A stretch of 12,500 bases of DNA from assembly GCF_042767895.1 (NCBI RefSeq), contig NC_091559.1, forward strand, positions 9,117,525-9,130,024, in the 5' to 3' direction. Positions within the stretch are counted from its first letter, which is position 1. Every line of letters begins with the position of its first letter. The position numbers were made by a program, and so were the translations under genes. Shown here in pieces: positions 7,995 through 12,500 of the stretch. Below the pieces are notes generated by a model. That model was given only the letters and a program-made list of their open reading frames with translations, was not told where the DNA came from and made no database searches. This DNA is from Penaeus vannamei (lineage: Eukaryota; Arthropoda; Malacostraca; Decapoda; Penaeidae).

Positions 7995-8043
7995 ATGTAT
8001 TTGAAAGGAGAAAGCAGTTTCTATTTATAGGAACCGCCCTTCA

Positions 8044-8185
8044 CTCTTGTTCTCTCTTTTCTTTTTTTTTTCTCTCAGCCATTCTGTCTATTCTTCTGTC
8101 TGGATCTGGATCTGTGTACCTACCCTCTACTTTACTTTGTCTTCTTGCCTAGCTGTCTGTATTTCTGTCCTCTCTCTCTCGCTCG

Positions 8186-8187
<2 letters not shown>
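8044..8187. repeat. CT/CTGT-rich tract
   Basis: Interrupted pyrimidine tract with CTGT and CTGGATCTGGATCTG units, following the tRNA-like head as in other units and running into the CA microsatellite. Confidence 0.85.

Positions 8188-8258
<71 letters not shown>
8188..8258. repeat. (CA)n microsatellite
   Basis: About 35 uninterrupted CA units, a Z-DNA-prone alternating tract. The Thr-His and Cys-Val open frames through it are artefacts. Confidence 0.98.
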
Positions 8259-8260
<2 letters not shown>

Positions 8261-8399
8261 CCTCACTCTCGCCAAAGAACGAATACCAACGTAATAGAAT
8301 AGCATTTTCAATACAAAATGTATATTCTGAACTCAAGGCAAACTGCTGCAGTTCATTTTCAATATTATAGATACATGATATTGAAAGTTGCCGACAGGG

Positions 8400-8600
8400 A
8401 CTGATCATGTCTGATCATGATAATAATGATCACAATAGCAATAATAACAATATCAAGATTAAATATCAATGATAGTAATGGTAAAAGTTGTATTAATAAT
8501 GCAAATAATAACAGCTGAAATAATCATTATAATAAGAGTACAATAACAATAATTATAATAAAATCGGTAATTGTAGATCATGATTGTTATAATGATGCTT
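8400..8600 (+). repeat. Composite repeat modules C-D (truncated)
   Basis: Starts abruptly with the 'tgatcatgtctgatcatgat' block of module C, 30 bases identical to 7027-7056, and continues with 'aatatcaatgatagtaatgg' and 'aacagctgaaataatcatt'. A and B are absent, so the 5' part was deleted. D fades out near 8600 without an E. Confidence 0.75.
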
Positions 8601-8960
8601 TTGAGGAATTATCCTCGGGAATGACCCTCCTCGGTCGAAACCGACAGTACAGTATGCAATTTGCCTCAAAGTGGCAGAATGGTAAAGGATGTTAAAACAA
8701 TATATTCGTTCCAGTCATTTGCTGAACAAAAATAATTCACAGACATTGCATGAGGAATTTATACTTCTTGCAGTCTTTGACTGCAGTTTCACTGCTCGTT
8801 ACCCAACAGCCCTTTTAGGGGAATCAAAATCATACTTTTAACATTTTTCCTAAAGGAAAGGATGTATATACACGTGTCAAGTGTTCATACTTACATGCTT
8901 ATGCCGTACGTTAACAAATGATTAATTTAGCTTTACACACAAACACGAATGTAATTATCT
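8601..8960. other. Single-copy-looking stretch with small hairpins
   Basis: No gene seen. Several short perfect inverted repeats occur: GAGGA/TCCTC near 8604, TCGGT-cgaa-ACCGA near 8632, and TGCAGTC-ttt-GACTGCA at 8769-8785. If the minus-strand exon upstream is real, this stretch is the start of its first intron. Confidence 0.4.
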
Positions 8961-9008
8961 TTCATTCAACATTCGTATGAAAAGAAAAGAAAAAATCACT
9001 AAATTTAC

Positions 9009-9192
9009 CTTTTGGGGGAAGCCAAAATGGCCTTCGCCACCCCGTAATCCTCGGCGACCTCTCTTCTCTTCATTATTATCACTGCCTCTCCTTCCTGTCC
9101 AGTCGCCGGCAGTGTCCCGCCCTCCGCCAACAGCCACCTACACCTCGTCAACAATACACACGACTCGAGCGAACCTACGAACCTACACAACT
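9009..9192 (-). CDS. Candidate first exon of an unidentified gene
   Basis: The minus strand from the predicted start site has 13 CpGs in about 180 bases, in contrast to the AT-rich flanks. No ATG occurs in the first 119 bases. The first ATG (9073-9071) has A at -3 and opens a frame beginning MKRREVAEDYGV and running 65 bases to AAAAG|GTAAAT (GT at 9008-9007), a good splice donor match. Unspliced, the frame stops one base into the intron (TAA). Codons are mostly G/C-ending (GTC GCC GAG TAC GTG AAG GCC), unlike the simple repeats around it. The predicted N-terminus is short, basic at both ends and carries no domain I recognise. Downstream exons are not identified. It could instead be a fragment of an old element or chance. 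Confidence 0.3.
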
Positions 9193-9197
9193 GCTCT
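9159..9197 (-). promoter_or_regulatory. Candidate Inr + DPE core promoter
   Basis: Reading the minus strand, GCAGTT puts an initiator A at 9192 (five of six matches to the arthropod Inr TCAKTY). The DPE consensus RGWYVT is met by AGTCGT, whose first base is at 9165, exactly +28 from that A, which is the spacing known for Inr-DPE promoters. No TATA box is seen about 30 bases upstream, as expected for this class. Both motifs are short and degenerate, so the support comes from the exact spacing and from the exon-like sequence that follows. Confidence 0.35.
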
Positions 9198-9205
9198 TAA
9201 CCACC

Positions 9206-9220
9206 ACCTTGTAACAAGGT
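9206..9220. promoter_or_regulatory. Perfect palindrome upstream of the candidate promoter
   Basis: ACCTTGT-A-ACAAGGT is a perfect 15-base inverted repeat lying 14 to 28 bases upstream of the predicted minus-strand start site. The half-site ACAAGGT resembles part of an extended orphan nuclear receptor half-site (TCAAGGTCA) but lacks its last bases. A regulatory role is conjecture. Confidence 0.25.
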
Positions 9221-9339
9221 AGCCAGGAATTAATGCCGTGACACCTTCCCTGCTCGAGTTTCCATATTACTCACATATCTATATTCTTATTACTTACACA
9301 TGCATGAAAGGACATGAAATTTCTGAGATACCGATGTGT

Positions 9340-9547
9340 ATATATACAATTGTACAATTGATATAAATATACGTATATTTTCCATAGGAGAGATATGGCT
9401 TGTTTTGACGTCCTACACTGAAATAGGAAAGAATGGAATCTTTATTGACCTATCACGAGTTACACATGGCTTACTCGCACACACATAAGTAGAAAAACGT
9501 ACATAGGCGCACATAAATACATAGAAGGGGAACGGACTGCAACCAAG
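9340..9547 (-). repeat. Family 2 tail repeat, copy 1
   Basis: Bases 9376-9547 align with 10063-10226, sharing 'tccataggagagatatgg' (9381-9398), 'tcctacactgaaatagga' and 'attgacctatcacgagtt'. Both copies end in a 'ggactgcaacc' or 'gattgcaacc' sequence. At 10213 that sequence is the start of the family 2 hairpin body; here it is followed by a (TTTA)n tract, so the body and tRNA head are missing. On the minus strand the block contains AATAAA (GTCAATAAAG). Confidence 0.75.
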
Positions 9548-9552
9548 GCAAC

Positions 9553-9617
9553 TTTTTATTTATTTATTTATTTATTTTATCATTATTATTATTTATTTAT
9601 TTTATTTATTTATTTTT
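9553..9617. repeat. (TTTA)n microsatellite
   Basis: Tetranucleotide TTTA/TTTAT repeat interrupted once by 'tcattattatta'. It starts where the family 2 body is expected, so on the minus strand it precedes the truncated element. Confidence 0.95.
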
Positions 9618-10040
9618 GTATTCTCCGCACCATGCTTTCTTATTTGTTAACGTCACCTTCCTTTTCTTTTCCCGTTTTACTTAATCGGAATTTTTCTGTT
9701 TTACATAGCAAATTATGACATGTTTTTCCCTCTTTTTTCGCCTTATTTTATTTTGTTAGCGATTTTTTTCTGTATTTATTTCGCAATGTTAACTCTCTTT
9801 CGCACTGTTTTCTTAATTCGCATTTTTTACGCATATCTACTTTTTTCTCATTCAACACGTGTCTTTCTTTTCATCTGTATTCACTCTTATTTTTGTTAGC
9901 GCAGTTTTCTGTATCTTTTTTCTATTTTTCTTTCCTTCGCATATTTGTCGCATTTTCTAGTTGAATTTTGTTCTCACTCGTCTTTATTTTCTAAATACTG
10001 GGACGTTTTTCTTCATATTTCTTACTCGAATTTTCATCAC
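9618..10040. repeat. T-rich region with degenerate direct repeats
   Basis: Strongly T-rich with recurring 'ttcgcat' words. A clearer direct repeat pairs 'ttttgttagcgattttttt' (from 9753) with 'ttttgttagcgcagttttct' (from 9892), about 140 bases apart and both followed by 'ctgtat'. This points to an old duplication. The single open frame near 9945 is not convincing as a gene. Confidence 0.6.
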
Positions 10041-10226
10041 ACTCGTGATGCATATATGCGTTTAATTTCCATAGGAGAGATATGGAATGTTTTTACTTCC
10101 TACACTGAAATAGGAAAAAATGGATTTTTTATTGACCTATCATGAGTTGCACATGGCCTACACGCACACACAGTACAAACACATACACACATAAAGATAT
10201 ACAAAAGGGAAAACTGATTGCAACCG
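10041..10226 (-). repeat. Family 2 tail repeat, copy 2
   Basis: Homologous to 9340-9547. Here it joins the tRNA-derived body without a break ('aaaactgattgcaaccggcg' from 10211), which shows that the tail and the body-plus-head belong to one larger element. On the minus strand the order is head, hairpin body, CA-rich linker, tail. A (CA)-rich linker lies at 10160-10195. Confidence 0.75.
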
Positions 10227-10425
10227 GCGGGCGTCTTGTATTTTTGTGCCCGGGGCTTTTCATGTCTTTCAGCCCCGGGCGAGGTTGCAACCAGAGGGAG
10301 CACTTTTGGCTCCCTTTTGCAGATTCGAACTCGCGATCGCGGGTTTCGAATCTGGCGCCCTTACCCTCTCGGCCACGGTGACGAGGGGCAACAGGAATGG
10401 GTTGGGAGAGGTATTTATGCAACTT
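10213..10425 (-). repeat. tRNA-derived repeat, family 2 copy 2
   Basis: Minus-strand A box TGGCCGAGAGGG (10364-10375) and B box GAGTTCGAATC (10322-10332). The body has a perfect 10-bp stem with 13-nt loop, GCCCGGGGCT/AGCCCCGGGC (10248-10257, 10271-10280), enclosed by GATTGCAACC/GGTTGCAACC (10216-10225, 10283-10292, one mismatch). Next to it is GGGAGC/GCTCCC (10296-10301, 10309-10314). The variable-arm hairpin of copy 1 is largely lost here. Loop TTTCATGTCTTTC and all three stem positions are shared with copy 1, although the linkers differ. Confidence 0.8.
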
Positions 10426-10559
10426 GTGTGTTTGTTTGTGTATAATATATCTTGTCATTTTCCTCTTTAGGCTTATCACACCGTTGATCACGGTCAGCAG
10501 TTTGATTCGTTACTTAATTGCGGAAAACTACATCTGGCAGACTCAAGATCATATGTATA
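10426..10559. other. Spacer, no gene seen
   Basis: Short mixed sequence between the family 2 element and the next composite unit; nothing is supported in it. Confidence 0.4.
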
Positions 10560-11133
10560 GCAAAAGAGAAACTAAACTCTTAAACTCATTCAAAAAGGAC
10601 AGCAGCAGTTTCCAGCTTTGCCAGAAAGGAAACACATGACACATCGAGAATGAATGTCACGTGAGCTGCCTCTGAGACACAATGCGTGAACCTCAGGTCA
10701 TCCCAGAGGAAAAATGTTTCATATTTCATCCTGATGGAAATGATCGCAACAGCAATAGCAACTCTGTTCAAATTAGATATGAATGGGAATAATGATAATA
10801 AAAAGGTTATTTTCATAATGCAAATCATAACAGCAAAAAAATATTATGATAATGGTACGATGATAATAACAGTCAATAACTGTAATAATAGTTCAAAATA
10901 GTTATAATGATGGTGATGATAATGGTTACTATGATCATGAAAATAACAGTAATAGTAATGAAATATGATGAGAAATAGCAATAGTGATAATGAGCATAAT
11001 GATATTGAACATGATAATTACGGTAGTGATAATAATGATAATGGCAGTAGTGATGATGATAATAGAAACAATGTAATAATAAACAATTACAATTATAATA
11101 ATGATGATATTGAAAATAATTCTAATAATGAGT
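10560..11133 (+). repeat. Composite repeat modules A-B-C-D
   Basis: A core tttccagctttgcc at 10609-10622 preceded by 'aaaaaggacagcagcag'; B gtcacgtgagctgcc at 10656-10670 and 'cctcaggtcatcccagagg'; C with 'tgatcgcaacagcaatagcaa' sequence and 'ataacagcaaaaaaatatta'; D is a long AAT/GAT field. Modules A to A' are complete in this copy, which makes it the best reference for the 5' half of the unit. Confidence 0.8.
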
Positions 11134-11520
11134 ATAATTTGGACCTCAATCAAATTTATATGCGCATGATAAATCTCATGTTACAGACGTCTTTTCTCTC
11201 TTCGAAATGACTAATTATTGATGGAAATAAAAAATACAAAATCTCTATGTATAAAATTCATTTTCTCAGAGCGACGTTGAACTACAAAAGAAATAAAAAA
11301 GAAATACATTTGATTCTGGCTTTGGATGTCTCACTTGTAGAGTACAACAGTTTACAGCTTTGCCAAACAGTAAAATAATGACAGAGAAGTCAAAAAGGTA
11401 TTTGTCACACAAGTCTAGTTTGGAGATTTAATATTAAGTTTATTTCCTAGGTCAAAGAAATATAAGGTTAATATGACCATATCTAATATTCATTATAATG
11501 ATGATCACAACAGCAACGAT
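11134..11520 (+). repeat. Composite repeat modules E-A'-B'-C'
   Basis: E core ataatttggacctc at 11134-11147 and 'acagacgtcttttctc'. The A' core is tttacagctttgcc at 11351-11364, followed by 'aagtcaaaaaggtatttgtcacac', 'cctaggtcaaagaaatataagg' and 'gatgatcacaacagcaacg'. No tRNA-like unit follows, so the unit is truncated on this side. Confidence 0.75.
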
Positions 11521-11531
11521 AAAGATATATA

Positions 11532-11651
11532 GAAATAAACAAACAAACAAAGTAAAAATATGATAAAAAAAAATCAAATAGATGTTCCTTACAAACAAAA
11601 AAAGAAAGTAAGTAAAAACATGATAAAAGAATATAAATAAATATTCTTCTT
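11532..11651. repeat. Diverged 60-bp tandem duplication
   Basis: Two A-rich halves align at an offset of exactly 60: 'agtaaaaatatgataaaa' at 11551-11568 and 'agtaaaaacatgataaaa' at 11611-11628, with related sequence on both sides. (AAAC)n at the start is a small microsatellite. Confidence 0.65.
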
Positions 11652-11653
11652 AG

Positions 11654-11716
11654 GTCTGCCCGATGTAGTTTTCTGCAATTAGTAACGGACCAAATTGCTG
11701 ACCGTAATCAGCGAAG
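11654..11716 (+). CDS. Weak candidate internal exon
   Basis: A 63-base stretch is bounded by an acceptor-like 'tattcttcttag' (AG at 11652-11653) and a donor-like AAG|GTGAGA (GT at 11717-11718). Only one of three frames is open, entering after one base and leaving two bases before the donor. The peptide would be about 20 residues and matches nothing I recognise. A 63-base open frame is common by chance, so the support is the pair of splice-like sites alone. Confidence 0.12.
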
Positions 11717-11729
11717 GTGAGATGAGGGA

Positions 11730-12140
11730 TAAACGCCGCATGAAAACCTTGGAATTTCCTCATTGAAACGGCAGGAGGAAGGATACATTTCATGTTCTCA
11801 TTTTTCTTCATCTTCGCACTCAGTCAGCATTTATTGCTATTACAGAGTTGTTTCATATCTCTTTTTATATATTTATGTTCGTATATGAATATGTGTCCAT
11901 CTGCATTCAGTCGCTTTTGTGTTTTAAATTTTCTTTATTGTATTAACTGCATTGATTTCATCTTTTTGTTTCCCTCTTTTTCTTGTTTCCTCTCTTTTTA
12001 TCCTTTCTAACTGTCTGTCTTATCTATTTCTATCACTCTATCTAAATATCTGTCTACCAGTTAATATTCTCTCTGTGTGGCTTCGACCAACAGATTTTTC
12101 TTGTTTTGTATAAAATCAGCTTTCTTTCCCTTCACATTAG
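11730..12140. other. T/C-rich low-complexity region, no gene supported
   Basis: Starts with mixed sequence and becomes pyrimidine-rich with CTTT, TCTAT and CTGTCTGTC words. A 72-codon frame at 11792-12010 is Phe/Leu/Ser-rich as expected from the base composition and is not called. Confidence 0.5.
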
Positions 12141-12297
12141 GACCTTGTAGCGTCGAGGTTGACACGACTGACTCTCAATCAGATCTCGGGTTCGATTCCC
12201 GGCGGGGACAACAGATCGATTTTTTTTTCTTTCTTTCTTTCTTTTTCATGTAACTCGTTTTCTCATATCAATATTTATTAACGTATTTCTTCTCAAT
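12141..12297 (+). repeat. tRNA-derived unit, family 1 copy 5 (plus strand)
   Basis: The head at 12141-12209 is 69 nt with B box GGTTCGATTCC and a weakened A box (TAGCGTCGAGG). The anticodon loop CTCTCAA gives CTC, a Glu anticodon. Ten bases later is a T9 run (12220-12228), then (CTTT)n and the shared tail 'cgttttctcatatcaatatt' ending near 12297. It is the only copy on this strand and the only one without flanking F and CT modules of the right kind. It therefore helps to define the unit as head plus tail of about 155 bases that can move alone. Confidence 0.75.
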
Positions 12298-12354
12298 ACT
12301 ATAATTTTAAAGTAAACTGAGCTTTCTCTACAAACACATATAAGCAAGCAGTTG

Positions 12355-12358
<4 letters not shown>

Positions 12359-12416
<58 letters not shown>
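12359..12416. repeat. (CT)n microsatellite
   Basis: 29 CT units, uninterrupted. It lies beyond the tail of the plus-strand tRNA-derived unit rather than beyond its head, unlike the tracts of copies 1, 2 and 4. Confidence 0.97.
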
Positions 12417-12419
<3 letters not shown>

Positions 12420-12500
12420 TTTATCAGCTTAGTGTTATCATCACCAAATGAGTGTTGCTATTCATCACATGTATTCATGTCCGAATGCATCACACACACA

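Noticed and set aside
8187..8260. Regular spaced repeats as a CRISPR-like or minisatellite array
   Set aside because: It is an uninterrupted CA dinucleotide tract with no spacers.

Overview
This window reads as repeat-dominated, AT-rich nuclear DNA from an animal. I see no convincing complete protein gene. Very long (CT)n/(AG)n, (AT)n and (CA)n tracts, wide degenerate (AAT/GAT)n fields, two tRNA-derived repeat families and one candidate Inr+DPE core promoter suggest an arthropod, most plausibly a microsatellite-rich decapod crustacean such as a penaeid shrimp. That assignment is inference from overall character; no marker gene supports it. The long open frames here are almost all translations of microsatellites (Ser-Leu, Arg-Glu, Ile/Met/Asn strings) and were left out.

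The main content is one composite repeat family, seen in parts at about 700-1380, 1895-2660, 4049-5345, 5380-6595, 6687-8260, 8400-8600 and 10560-11520. Its modules keep a fixed order on the + strand: A (a 'cagtttccagctttgcca' core), B ('gtcacacaagctgcctcc'), C (a 'tgatcatg' region), D (an AAT/GAT field), E ('tataatttggacctc'), A'-B'-C' (a diverged second copy of A-B-C), F (a second AAT/GAT field), then a tRNA-like unit on the minus strand, a CT tract, and G ('ttgtggtgtgat'). Between 5051 and 7994 the units sit nearly head to tail, with tRNA heads about 1.4-1.5 kb apart. Copies differ by microsatellite expansions, deletions and insertions.

Two tRNA-derived families occur. Family 1 (heads at 1312-1380, 5052-5123, 6530-6595, 7923-7994 on minus, 12141-12209 on plus) has a Gln/Glu-type head with good A and B boxes and a T-run just downstream, followed by a conserved tail. 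Family 2 (3061-3283 and 10213-10425, minus) has a Ser/Leu-type head joined to a body with three nested or adjacent hairpins. A further tail repeat (9340-9547 and 10041-10226) belongs with it.

The least repetitive parts are 136-360, 1640-1890, 2830-3055, 3364-3810, 8600-9340 and 11640-11800. The best gene-like signal is on the minus strand at 9192-9009: a CpG-rich block with an Inr-like site, a DPE match at exactly +28, a first AUG after a 5' leader of about 120 nt, and 65 coding bases ending in a consensus splice donor. It is offered as a candidate first exon of an unidentified gene. A weaker internal-exon candidate lies at 11654-11716 (+). I see no CRISPR array, rRNA, prokaryotic operon or intact transposase/reverse transcriptase gene.
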